Shown: positions 1 through 7,791, counted from the first letter of the stretch. The stretch: 11,524 bases of DNA from Myxococcales bacterium (GCA_013298325.1 JAAFHJ010000101.1:1-11524); one strand, 5' to 3'. Notes: generated by a model not told the origin, from the letters alone. A program made the numbers and translations.

Positions 1-1124
1 CCGCTCTGGCCGCGCTGGCCGACGAGGATGCTGACGACGTCCCCCGCCTGGAGAGGGAAATCGCCCGTGATCTTCGCGCCGAGGCCGCCGGGACCGAAGT
101 TGTGATTCCCCGCCTGGGCGCCCGTCGCCTCAATGCGGTAGGTCGCCGTCGCCGGCACGGTCCACTTCTGAATGCCGGCGGTCACAACGACCTTCCCCGC
201 GAGCTCGGTGCCGGCATAAGCGGCGTCACAGGCCGCCTGCAAGGGGCCGACGCGGAGGGTTGCGCCACACGGCGTGAACGTAACGTCGAGAGCGCACTTG
301 TTGTTCACGCAGCTATTGGAGCCGCAGTCGGCATTGACCGTGCACGCGCTCGCGGCGCCGCACTTGGTCGCGCAAGCTCCGCCGCAATCGACGTCGGTTT
401 CGGTGCCATTCTTGACGGTGTCGTTGCAGGCAGGCACCGCACATGCGTTTCCGTTGCAAACGCCGCTCGCGCAGTCCGCAGCGACGGTGCACGCCTTCGT
501 GTCGACGCATTTTGCACAGGTTCCTCCGCCACAATCGACGTCGGTCTCTTTCCCATTTTTGACGGTGTCGTCGCAGGCGGCCGGCTTGCACACTCCGGCA
601 TTGCAGACGCCGCTCGCGCAATCGGCAGCGACCGCACACGCCTTGGTGTCGGCGCACTTCGGACAGGTATCGCCGCCACAATCGACGTCTGATTCTTTGG
701 CGTTTTTAACGGTATCCGTGCACGTGGGGGCCGCGCAGACGCGGGCCGTGCAGACGCCGCTCGCGCAGTCGGAAGCGGCAGCACACGCTTTGGTATCGGC
801 GCACTTCGGGCAGGTCGTTCCACCGCAATCGACGTCGGTCTCGGCCCCATTTTTGGTCACATCGGTGCATTGAGCAGCGACGCACTTCCCGGCGGTGCAG
901 ACTTTGGAAGCGCATTCTGCGCCGGTGACGCACTCGGGCTTTGCGTCGGGGGCGGCGTCTTGAGCAGCATCTTTTCCCGACCCCGCGTCGACGACGACCG
1001 AACTGTCGGTGTCGGTGCCGGCGTCGGTGGCCGGGGTAACGGCGTCGTCACCGCCGCAGGCGATCGCGACAAAGGTCGCTGCGGGAAAAATAAGAGCAGC
1101 AATACGGATCGTGGAACGGTTCAT
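1..1124 (-). CDS. Cys-rich repeat lipoprotein with glycine-rich domain (3' end outside window)
   Basis: The frame is open from ATG at 1124 to the window edge (374 residues visible, no stop). A GGAGGAAA ribosome-binding site lies just upstream. Residues 1-22 form a signal peptide ending at a lipobox-like AIAC with Cys23, so an outer-membrane or surface lipoprotein is likely. Residues 24-63 are an Asp/Ala/Ser/Thr-rich linker. Residues 65-85 look like a half repeat. Four Cys-rich repeats follow, starting at Cys86, 135, 184 and 233, with exact 49-residue spacing and about eight cysteines each; the recurring core is DTVKNGxETDVDCGG, then TCxKC, DTKAC, DCASGVC. From about residue 315 the sequence (WTVPATATYRIEATGAQ, later GGLGAKITGDF and LQAGDVVSILVGQRGQ) matches the start of the glycine-rich domain seen in ALK-like receptors and many myxobacterial surface proteins. 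Function is unknown; adhesion or a structural surface role is inference. It is the last gene seen of a three-gene minus-strand cluster. Confidence 0.88.
   Translation of the reverse strand, partial: MNRSTIRIAALIFPAATFVAIACGGDDAVTPATDAGTDTDSSVVVDAGSGKDAAQDAAPDAKPECVTGAECASKVCTAGKCVAAQCTDVTKNGAETDVDCGGTTCPKCADTKACAAASDCASGVCTARVCAAPTCTDTVKNAKESDVDCGGDTCPKCADTKACAVAADCASGVCNAGVCKPAACDDTVKNGKETDVDCGGGTCAKCVDTKACTVAADCASGVCNGNACAVPACNDTVKNGTETDVDCGGACATKCGAASACTVNADCGSNSCVNNKCALDVTFTPCGATLRVGPLQAACDAAYAGTELAGKVVVTAGIQKWTVPATATYRIEATGAQAGNHNFGPGGLGAKITGDFPLQAGDVVSILVGQRGQS
294..869 (-). repeat. 147-bp tandem repeats inside the Cys-rich lipoprotein gene
   Basis: Four in-frame units encode residues 86-277. 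The DVDC block recurs with its GAC complement at 831, 684, 537 and 390, exactly 147 bases apart each time, so no indel separates the units. The fourth unit is the most diverged (GGACATKC in place of GGxTCxKC, and GSNSC in place of ASGVC). This suggests that the internal units arose by recent duplication while the edge unit is older. Confidence 0.93.
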
Positions 1125-1188
1125 TCGTAGTTTCCTCCAAAACCGATCAAGGTACGACCCCGCCGGCGGAGGACACAAGAACAAAACC
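1125..1188 (-). promoter_or_regulatory. Short intergenic leader with Shine-Dalgarno
   Basis: These 64 bases separate the stop of the beta-barrel gene from the ATG of the Cys-rich lipoprotein. They end in a strong minus-strand TTGGAGGAAACTACGA before the ATG. A 10-base perfect palindrome (CCGCCGGCGG) lies in the middle, but it has no loop and no following T-run, so I do not call a terminator. Read-through from the upstream genes is therefore likely. Confidence 0.5.
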
Positions 1189-2031
1189 TCAAAAGCCAAT
1201 CGCGAGATCGAGGAGCGGGAAGAGGTCGTTGCTGCGCACCTTCCGCCGCTCGGGGCCGCGAGGACCTTCGACGATCGCCGTCGCACGCTGGTCGGCGTTG
1301 TAGGCGAAGAGGCCGCCGGTGAGCGCGACGCGGCGGGACAAATTCCAGGTCGCGCCGAGGTTGAGGGCGCCGACGAAGGGGCTCCGTCGTGGGGCCGGCG
1401 AAGCGCCGAGGTAATAGCCGTCGAAGCCAAAAAATGCGTGCAGAGTCTCCGAAAGGGCGAGCAGGTAGTGGGCCCCGGCATGGACGCGGAGCCGGGCCGT
1501 CGCCGGCGCGAGGAGCAGTTCCAGAGGGGCGTAGGTGTCGAGGGGGGCCGGCCCCTTCCCCGCGACGAGGAACGCGCTGTCGACGGCGATCGTGACGCGA
1601 TCTCCCGACGACGATGGCCCACCGCGGCCGTGGTAGGTCGCGAGAAACCCCGATTGAAGCGTCAGTACCGGGCCAATTTTTGCGTTTGAGACTTCGTTCG
1701 ACGGGAACAGGTAACCGGATGTGGCGCGCATCCCCATCGTCGGGATCGCGGCGGAGAGATCGCCGGAGAACGTCCATGATTTCGTACGCCGGAAGGCGAC
1801 CTTCACGCCACCGTTCGGGCTGAGGAGGAGCCAACCGGGGGCCGCCGTGTGGAATTCCACGCGCTCCGAGAGGCCGATCCGTGACGGCGCGAGGAGGGCG
1901 ACCTGCCCATGGCCGCGCGGGGCGGTCTCTGCGTCGGGCACAAACGCGGGAACTTGCGCGTAGGCGTGGGTGGCGACGAACGGCGCAGCGAGCACAAGAA
2001 GTCGCAACCCTTTGATAAAACGACTTTTCAT
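1189..2031 (-). CDS. Probable outer-membrane beta-barrel protein, unknown function
   Basis: This 280-residue protein has a clear Sec signal peptide: basic MKSRFIKGLR, a hydrophobic core, and a likely cut after the AYA ending at residue 25, giving a mature start at QVP. There is no lipobox. The rest lacks hydrophobic helices and shows alternating polar/aromatic stretches with Gly and Tyr (around residues 100-170 and 200-270). It ends LDLAIGF, and a C-terminal Phe is the usual beta-barrel assembly signal of outer-membrane proteins. Only cysteine-free sequence is seen. Its ATG overlaps the stop of the upstream EEP lipoprotein gene as ATGA, which predicts translational coupling; its own ribosome-binding site is weak. 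The barrel assignment rests on these general features, as I recognise no specific family. A pore, or an anchor for the neighbouring lipoproteins, would fit, but that is inference. Confidence 0.8.
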   Translation of the reverse strand: MKSRFIKGLRLLVLAAPFVATHAYAQVPAFVPDAETAPRGHGQVALLAPSRIGLSERVEFHTAAPGWLLLSPNGGVKVAFRRTKSWTFSGDLSAAIPTMGMRATSGYLFPSNEVSNAKIGPVLTLQSGFLATYHGRGGPSSSGDRVTIAVDSAFLVAGKGPAPLDTYAPLELLLAPATARLRVHAGAHYLLALSETLHAFFGFDGYYLGASPAPRRSPFVGALNLGATWNLSRRVALTGGLFAYNADQRATAIVEGPRGPERRKVRSNDLFPLLDLAIGF

Positions 2032-3161
2032 GGGAGCACCACCGTTCCGACGACCGGCGCGTGGTCGCTCAGGAAGAGGGGGTCGATGGTCGCCGGGAGC
2101 CCCTGGCGACCGGGCCCCTGGAGGACGTCGCTCGCCGCCGGGTCCCAGGTGAGCGATGGCGCTGCAAAGAGGTAGTCGAGGGTGCGGTTCCAGTAGCCGG
2201 GGGCACCGGCGGCATCCGCGTGGAGGGGGCCCCGCACCGTGTGGCTGTAGAAGCGGCGCCGCGTTTCTTCGGTGGTGCCGTAGGAGGCAAGCGGGATCGC
2301 CGGTCGCAACGTATCGAAAAAAGGCTGCATTTTCTCCGGCGTGTAGGGCGGCTGCTCGAACTCGGTGCCGATGGAGGCGGGCGCTTCGTCGTCAAAGTGG
2401 ACGAGCTTCGTCGCCCCCGGCGGCAGCTCGTTGAAATCGCCACCGACGACGAACGGCTTCGTCTCGCGAGCGACGATGTCTCGGATTTCCGCGAGCTGTT
2501 TCTGCTTGGTGCCGTCGCGATCGTAGGCCTCCGTGTGGACGACGTAAAAGGCGATCGGCTGCGCGCCGCCCACGTCAATATCGGCATGCCCGAGCTGGCG
2601 CTTAATGAAGAATTTTGCCTCAGCGGCGGAGAGATCGGTCCGCTCCGAGAGCTTAAACATATCGGCCTTCACAATCGGATATTTCGAGAATATCGCATTC
2701 CCCATCTCCATCCGACCGAGCCCCTCGCTAGGGATGTAGCGGCTGCTCCAGGTGGAGAAATAGGCGGCGTGCGCGAGCTTCGTGTGCGCGAGGAAGTAGG
2801 CGAGCATATCGGTGTAGGCCGATCTCCGGGAATTGACGTCGAGCTCCTCGGTCATGAAGACATCGGGATCGTAGGCATTCACTAGGGCGGCTAAGTGGGC
2901 CAGGTTCCCCTGAACTTCCCCCTCGGTCATCTGCACACGGTCGCCGAAGTAGTCGAACCAAAAATCGATGCGCGCACCGCCGAATTTCACGTTGTAGGCC
3001 ATCACCTTGAGCCGTTTCGGGGCGGTGGGCGGCGCTTGGTCGCTCGCTTTTGGCGGCGCGTGAAAGACCGGAACGACCGTGTACGCGGCATCGAAGGGCT
3101 CCGCGATCGGCTCGCAGGCGGCGGCGCCGAGCAGAAGGGCGAAGAGAGGGCGGAGGCGCAT
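2028..3161 (-). CDS. Endonuclease/exonuclease/phosphatase (EEP) family lipoprotein
   Basis: This 377-residue protein has a lipoprotein signal peptide, MRLRPLFALLLGAAAC, with the lipid-bearing Cys at 16, then a Pro/Ala-rich linker to about residue 50. The EEP fold follows with its full catalytic set: AYNVKF (Asn57), FMTEELD (Glu105/106), a long insert, NAIFSKYPI (155-163), VVHTEAY (His209), VGGDFNELP (Asp242, Asn244), RTLDYLF (Asp329) and LSDHAPV (Asp366, His367). Family members are Mg-dependent phosphodiesterases or phosphatases acting on DNA, sphingomyelin or phosphoinositides; the substrate cannot be read from sequence. The lipid anchor places it in the envelope, so an extracellular nuclease or phospholipase-like role is likely. 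The start is fixed: an in-frame TAG at 3174-3176 leaves ATG at 3161 as the only candidate, yet no Shine-Dalgarno is visible, so leaderless or weak initiation is possible. The length is normal for a secreted EEP protein. Confidence 0.92.
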   Translation of the reverse strand: MRLRPLFALLLGAAACEPIAEPFDAAYTVVPVFHAPPKASDQAPPTAPKRLKVMAYNVKFGGARIDFWFDYFGDRVQMTEGEVQGNLAHLAALVNAYDPDVFMTEELDVNSRRSAYTDMLAYFLAHTKLAHAAYFSTWSSRYIPSEGLGRMEMGNAIFSKYPIVKADMFKLSERTDLSAAEAKFFIKRQLGHADIDVGGAQPIAFYVVHTEAYDRDGTKQKQLAEIRDIVARETKPFVVGGDFNELPPGATKLVHFDDEAPASIGTEFEQPPYTPEKMQPFFDTLRPAIPLASYGTTEETRRRFYSHTVRGPLHADAAGAPGYWNRTLDYLFAAPSLTWDPAASDVLQGPGRQGLPATIDPLFLSDHAPVVGTVVLP

Positions 3162-3885
3162 GGGCGAAACAGGCTATCGCGTTCGTAGAGATCTCGTGGT
3201 GCCCGTTCCCCCCCGCTTCCAAGCCCTTCGAATTCCCTTGCGAAATGGGCGTATCGCCCCCGATTTCGCGGTTGGAATCGGAGAAATCGTCGTGATTCAG
3301 GGGCCTTCCGGTTCGGGAAAGTCGACGATTCTGCGCCAGCTTGCCGGCCTCGATCCGCTCCTCCCGGCCCCGTCTCCGGCGGCGCAGCTTCCCCGCCCCG
3401 AGATCCGCCTTGGCAGCTGCACCGCCGAGGAATTGCTCGCGATGCCGCCGTCGACCTACCGGCGGCGCGTCGGTTTCGTCGCCCAGGAGCCGGTGTTGTT
3501 CCCGGGGACGGTTGCAGACAACCTCGCCGCCGGGCCCCTCTACCGGGGAGAAGTGCTGAGCCGTGGAGAAAGCGAAGCGCTGCTCGGGAAGGTCGGCCTC
3601 CCGATATCGATGCTCGTGCAGGATGCAACCACCTGTTCCGGCGGCGAAAAGCAGCGGGTCGCCTTCGCGCGCGCCCTCGCCAATCGCCCGGAGGTGCTGC
3701 TCCTCGACGAGCCGACGTCGGCCCTCGACGCGAGGAGCGCCGAGGCGATCGAGCGCCTGATCGCGACGCTTTCCCAAGAAATTCCGATTGTTCTCGTGAG
3801 CCACGCGCCGGGCGTCGTCGCGCGGCTTTCAGCGTCTCCCGGCCCTGGCGAAATGGCGCCGCGCTGCATCGAGGTGCGGCTTTGA
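3160..3885 (+). CDS. fetA: ABC transporter ATP-binding protein, FetA/YbbL type
   Basis: From ATG at 3160 the product has 241 residues, about the usual size for an ATPase subunit. It shows Walker A GPSGSGKST (48-56), Q-loop Gln109 in VAQEPVLFPGT, signature CSGGEKQR (159-166, Cys in place of the usual Leu), Walker B VLLLDEP (179-185), D-loop SALD and the H-loop His215 in VLVSHAP. The next gene is an unmistakable FetB/UPF0014 permease overlapping by 4 bases, which assigns this ATPase to the FetAB exporter; E. coli FetAB (YbbLM) is linked to iron export and peroxide resistance. The start is uncertain. ATG 3160 has GGAGG (3152-3156) only 3 bases away, and GTG at 3196 or 3199 would also leave an intact domain. 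A longer reading from ATG 3079 would run far into the divergent gene and is disfavoured. Confidence 0.9.
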   Translation: MGETGYRVRRDLVVPVPPRFQALRIPLRNGRIAPDFAVGIGEIVVIQGPSGSGKSTILRQLAGLDPLLPAPSPAAQLPRPEIRLGSCTAEELLAMPPSTYRRRVGFVAQEPVLFPGTVADNLAAGPLYRGEVLSRGESEALLGKVGLPISMLVQDATTCSGGEKQRVAFARALANRPEVLLLDEPTSALDARSAEAIERLIATLSQEIPIVLVSHAPGVVARLSASPGPGEMAPRCIEVRL

Positions 3886-4703
3886 CAGGCGCGCCGATCA
3901 TTCCGCTGAGTGGGCTGGCGGCAAGCGTCGTCTTCCTCGCGATGGGGGCGCTCGTTGCCCGTCGCTACCGGCTCCCGCTCGTGCGTGAGCTCGCCATCGG
4001 CGGAGCGCGGGCCGCCCTTCAGCTGTTTGCCGTCGGCTACGCGCTCACCGCACTTTTTGCCCACGAACAGAGCCGTGCCGCCCTTCCGCTGATGGGCCTC
4101 GTCCTGATTTCGATGCTCCTCGCGGCGACGTTCACCGCCGCCAAGCGGGTGCGCCACGCGCCGGCCGCCTCGGGATCATTGGCCGGGGCCGCCGCGCTCG
4201 CCGTCGGGGCCGGCTCGGTCGCGTCTCTTGTGCCGATCTTCGTCGCGATCCTCCCGGGGACGCTCCGCGAAAACCTCGAGCCGCGGATCGTGGTGCCGCT
4301 CGCCGGCATGATGGTGGCCAACGCGATGAACGTCGTCGCCCAGATTTTTGAAAGGTATTTCGCAGCGATGGCGAACGACCGTGCTCGCATCGAAGCGGCC
4401 CTCTCCCTCGGAGCCAGCCCTGCACAAGCGACGATGTATATTGCACGCGATGCGCTGCATGCGGCGCTCCTGCCGACGCTGAATGGCCTCGCGACCGTCG
4501 GCCTCGTGGCGCTCCCGGGGATGATGACCGGCCAAATCCTGAGCGGCGCCGCGCCGTCCGAGGCGATCCGCTACCAGCTGGTGGTGATGTACGCGCTCGT
4601 CGCGGTAGCCGCCGTCGCGGGCGGCGTCGCGCTGACCCAGGCCCAGCGCCTCGCGTTTGACGACCGCGATCGCTTGCGACGATTTCCGGAGAAAACCAGG
4701 TAA
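3882..4703 (+). CDS. fetB: FetB/UPF0014 family ABC permease (putative metal exporter)
   Basis: This 273-residue integral membrane protein has about seven hydrophobic segments (roughly residues 8-27, 40-60, 68-87, 98-124, 134-155, 195-215, 228-251). UPF0014/FetB hallmarks are all present: GARAALQL (41-48), AGMMVANAMN (141-150), EAALSLGASPAQA (171-183), VGLVALPGMMTGQILSG (206-222) and YQLVVMY (231-237). The start is TTG at 3882, sharing TTGA with the fetA stop, with GAGGTG at 3871-3876 five bases upstream. The next in-frame ATG (residue 21) would delete half of the first membrane helix. With FetA it should form an ABC exporter; iron is the known substrate of the E. coli homologue, and other metals cannot be excluded here. 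The C-terminal tail is cytoplasmic and highly charged. Confidence 0.95.
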   Translation: MTGAPIIPLSGLAASVVFLAMGALVARRYRLPLVRELAIGGARAALQLFAVGYALTALFAHEQSRAALPLMGLVLISMLLAATFTAAKRVRHAPAASGSLAGAAALAVGAGSVASLVPIFVAILPGTLRENLEPRIVVPLAGMMVANAMNVVAQIFERYFAAMANDRARIEAALSLGASPAQATMYIARDALHAALLPTLNGLATVGLVALPGMMTGQILSGAAPSEAIRYQLVVMYALVAVAAVAGGVALTQAQRLAFDDRDRLRRFPEKTR

Positions 4704-4712
4704 AAGGGGGGC

Positions 4713-5351
4713 ATGACCGCCCTCCGCCCTTCCCTCTTGCTTGCGCCGCTTTTCGTGGCGCTCGTCGTCGGCGCCTGCAGCAACGGCAGTGATGATTCGA
4801 GCCCCGCCGGGACCGACGCCGGCACCCAGGACGCACGTGCCAGCGACGCAAACATTCCTGATTCCTCGGGAATTGTGGATGCCGGCACGAAGGATAGCGG
4901 GGCAGCGGCAGATAGCGGCCCGGTAGACAGCGGCCCCTCCAGCGATGCCGGCCCGGTCCTCCCCCGCCGCAAAGGGCAATGCCTGACCGACGCCCAATGC
5001 GCCGCCGTCGGCGCCGGAGCGACCTGCGCAGCGACCGCCCCCGGCGGTTTGTGCAACGGTTGCGCCGGCTCGTGCAGCCTCCCCGGTGCCGATCAGTGCA
5101 ATTTCGGGGCGTGCAATGCCTCGTGCGCCGTCGACGGCGACTGCCCGACCGGCCTCCGCTGCAACGGCAACGGCACCTGCGTGCTCAAGAGCTGCAGCAC
5201 CGACGCCACCTGCGGCCCGCTCCACAAGTGCGACGGCGGCTTCTGCCGGCGAATTCCCTGCGGCGCCGGCGTCACCTGCCCGGCGGGGACGACCTGCAAG
5301 GCGACGAGCGCCGGGCAGCTTTGCATCGAGGACAACCTCACCTTCCCGTGA
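4713..5351 (+). CDS. Small Cys-rich lipoprotein
   Basis: This 212-residue protein begins nine bases after fetB, with an AAAGGGGGG ribosome-binding site. The signal peptide MTALRPSLLLAPLFVALVVGAC carries a lipobox with Cys22. Residues 24-85 are a low-complexity Asp/Ser/Gly/Ala linker with repeated DAG and DSG motifs. Residues 90-206 contain 20 cysteines, an even number fitting about ten disulfides, in short loops such as DGDCPTGLRCNGNGTC and KCDGGFC. This small-disulfide-loop style is typical of myxobacterial surface lipoproteins. It may be co-transcribed with fetAB because of the short gap and same strand, but a metal-binding role is only a guess: oxidised cysteines in the envelope would normally be structural. 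It is related in style, not clearly in sequence, to the repeat lipoprotein at the left end. There are no other recognisable domains. Confidence 0.87.
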   Translation: MTALRPSLLLAPLFVALVVGACSNGSDDSSPAGTDAGTQDARASDANIPDSSGIVDAGTKDSGAAADSGPVDSGPSSDAGPVLPRRKGQCLTDAQCAAVGAGATCAATAPGGLCNGCAGSCSLPGADQCNFGACNASCAVDGDCPTGLRCNGNGTCVLKSCSTDATCGPLHKCDGGFCRRIPCGAGVTCPAGTTCKATSAGQLCIEDNLTFP

Positions 5352-5370
5352 GTGGGGCCGGAAACGCCCG

Positions 5371-5410
5371 TGAAAAAGGCCGCCGCGACCCTTTCGGTCA
5401 CGACGGCCTT
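5371..5410 (-). terminator. Rho-independent terminator of the tRNA-Gln gene
   Basis: Read on the minus strand, AAGGCCGTCGTGACC, a short GAAAG-type loop and GGTCGCGGCGGCCTT form a 15-pair stem containing two G-U wobbles, followed by a T-run (TTT then CA). On the plus strand those two wobbles become A-C mismatches, so the structure is clearly built for minus-strand transcription. It lies directly downstream of tRNA-Gln. It may still act weakly for the plus-strand lipoprotein gene that ends at 5351. Confidence 0.85.
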
Positions 5411-5418
5411 CTCTCTTG

Positions 5419-5490
5419 TTCCAGCGCAGGGACTCGAACCCCGATAAGAGGAATCAAAATCCTCTGTCCTAGCCATTAGACGACGCCGGA
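5419..5490 (-). tRNA. tRNA-Gln (anticodon TTG)
   Basis: The 72-nt minus-strand sequence folds as a cloverleaf. The acceptor is TCCGGCG pairing with CGCTGGA (one G-U), followed by an A discriminator. The D arm is GTCTAATGGCTAGGAC. The anticodon arm is GAGGA-TTTTGAT-TCCTC, with loop bases giving anticodon TTG at positions 34-36, which reads CAA/CAG (Gln). The variable loop is TTAT. The T arm is CGGGG-TTCGAGT-CCCTG. No CCA end is encoded (the next bases are CAA), so CCA must be added by nucleotidyltransferase. The TTTTGAT anticodon loop also matches bacterial tRNA-Gln. Confidence 0.95.
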
Positions 5491-5501
5491 AAGCGCGACG
5501 G

Positions 5502-5530
5502 CGTCTATCGCGAAAAAGCGAGCGGTGCAA
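5502..5530 (-). promoter_or_regulatory. Candidate promoter for tRNA-Gln
   Basis: On the minus strand TTGCAC (5525-5530) is followed 17 bases later by TAGACG (5502-5507), 11 bases before the tRNA 5' end. The -35 box is good; the -10 box is weak (T, A and A match). The spacing and position suit a short-leader tRNA promoter. This was called by eye only. Confidence 0.35.
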
Positions 5531-5531
5531 G

Positions 5532-5555
5532 CGCTTCGGGAGATTCCTCGAAGCG
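5532..5555. repeat. Inverted repeat upstream of tRNA-Gln promoter
   Basis: CGCTTCG (5532-5538) pairs with CGAAGCG (5549-5555), and GGA pairs with TCC inside it, leaving a GAT loop and one bulged T. No T-run follows on either strand, so it is not a standard terminator. It abuts the candidate -35 box of the tRNA promoter and may be a protein-binding dyad or simply a chance GC-rich palindrome. Confidence 0.45.
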
Positions 5556-5637
5556 ACCCGGGAGGTGCCTCGATCGCCGCCGGTGTCCATCGCGCGTGAC
5601 GGGGCGCGCACAAATGTAAGGCCGATGACAGCGAGTC

Positions 5638-5660
5638 ATGCTCGTCGGAAGCACGAGCAT
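5638..5660. repeat. Perfect 8-bp inverted repeat upstream of frmA
   Basis: ATGCTCGT (5638-5645) and ACGAGCAT (5653-5660) are exact reverse complements around a 7-base spacer. They lie about 105 bases before the frmA start, where an operator or 5'-leader hairpin would be expected. No poly-T run follows. No regulator gene is adjacent in this window, so any link to a formaldehyde-responsive repressor is inference. Confidence 0.5.
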
Positions 5661-5765
5661 TTCCAGCGAAAAACCCACTTTTTCGCGCGCGACCGAGGCC
5701 CGTTCGGGTAGGCTTCCGGGCCCCGGTCGAAGTGGGCCGGCGATCCCCAACCGCAGGAGCCACGC

Positions 5766-6874
<1,109 letters not shown>

Positions 6875-6878
<4 letters not shown>

Positions 6879-7738
6879 GCGGGCCCGTGGCGTTTACTAC
6901 CAAATCCGAGCAGCGCTCCTTCGGCGGAACCCAGGGATTCTACACGCATGCGTCGACGGCCGTCGGCGGAGCGATGAATTTCGCCGTGTTTCTGCCGCCG
7001 GGCGCCTCGGCGGCGGCGCCGGTCCCGGTCGTCTACTACCTGGCCGGCCTCACCTGCACGGAGGAGACCTTCGTACTGAAGGCGGGGGCGCGTCGCGTCG
7101 CCGCCGAGCTCGGCCTCGCGATCGTCACCTGCGACACCTCCCCCCGGGAGGCGCGCTTCCCCGGTGACGACGAGAAATGGGACTTCGGGCGCGGCGCCGG
7201 CTTCTACCTCGACGCGACGGAAGCCCCCTGGTCTTCCGCGTATAAGATGGCGACCTACGTCGCCGAAGAGCTTCGTACCCTCGTCGAAAGTAACTTCCCG
7301 ATCCGTGCCGGCGCTCGCGGCATCTTTGGGCATTCGATGGGGGGCCATGGGGCATTGACCCTCGCCCTCCGCGAGGAGAATCTCTACAAGAGCGTCTCCG
7401 CGTTTGCACCGATTGTCGCGCCGAGTGCTGTCCCTTGGGGCGAGAAAGCATTCACGAATTACCTCGGCTCCGATCGCGCGACCTGGGCGAAGTACGACGC
7501 AACGGAGCTCGTCTCCAAGCGTACCTTCCCAGGAACGATCTTGATCGATCAGGGGGAAGCCGATCAGTTTCTTACACGGGAACTGCAGCCGGAGCGCTTC
7601 GAAGCGGCCTGTGCACGCGCCGGTCAATCCTTGAACCTGCGCCGCCAAGCCGGCTACGATCATTCCTACTACTTCATCGAAACCTTCGTCGAAGACCACC
7701 TGCGTCACCACCACGCTGCCCTTCACCGGGTCGGCTAG
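6875..7738 (+). CDS. fghA: S-formylglutathione hydrolase
   Basis: This alpha/beta-hydrolase (287 residues from GTG at 6875, or 283 from GTG at 6887; family usual about 280) hydrolyses S-formylglutathione to formate and glutathione, the second step after FrmA. The nucleophile elbow is GHSMGGHGAL with Ser154. Asp230 lies in LIDQGEADQF and His263 in GYDHSYYF, completing the triad with spacing like human esterase D. Other family marks are RSFGGTQGFYTHAS near the N-terminus, LAGLTCTEETF with Cys61, GAGFYLDATEAPW and SAFAPIVAPSAVPWG. Resemblance to E. coli FrmB is strong throughout. The GTG at 6875 shares GTGA with the frmA stop, so translation is probably coupled; no strong ribosome-binding site is seen for either start. 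The upstream extension of this frame to 6551 is a shadow inside frmA. Confidence 0.96.
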
Positions 7739-7791
7739 CGTCCGCCGCAAGTTGGTGCGTCGGCGCGACTGCGTGCTATCCGAGGGCGATC

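Noticed and set aside
102..873. Plus-strand and other-frame open frames over the Cys-rich repeat region
   Set aside because: They have repetitive Ala/Arg/Ser-rich translations that follow the 147-base repeat; the minus frame with signal peptide, cysteines and ribosome-binding site is the real one.
1140..1180. Palindrome CCGCCGGCGG as a terminator
   Set aside because: It has no loop and no following T-run on either strand.
2061..2885. Plus-strand open frame opposite the EEP gene
   Set aside because: The EEP frame on the minus strand has every catalytic motif; the plus frame has none.
3079..3159. Extended N-terminus of FetA from ATG 3079
   Set aside because: It would place 27 extra residues inside the divergent lipoprotein gene, and the extra sequence is Ala/Arg-rich and unlike ATPase N-termini.
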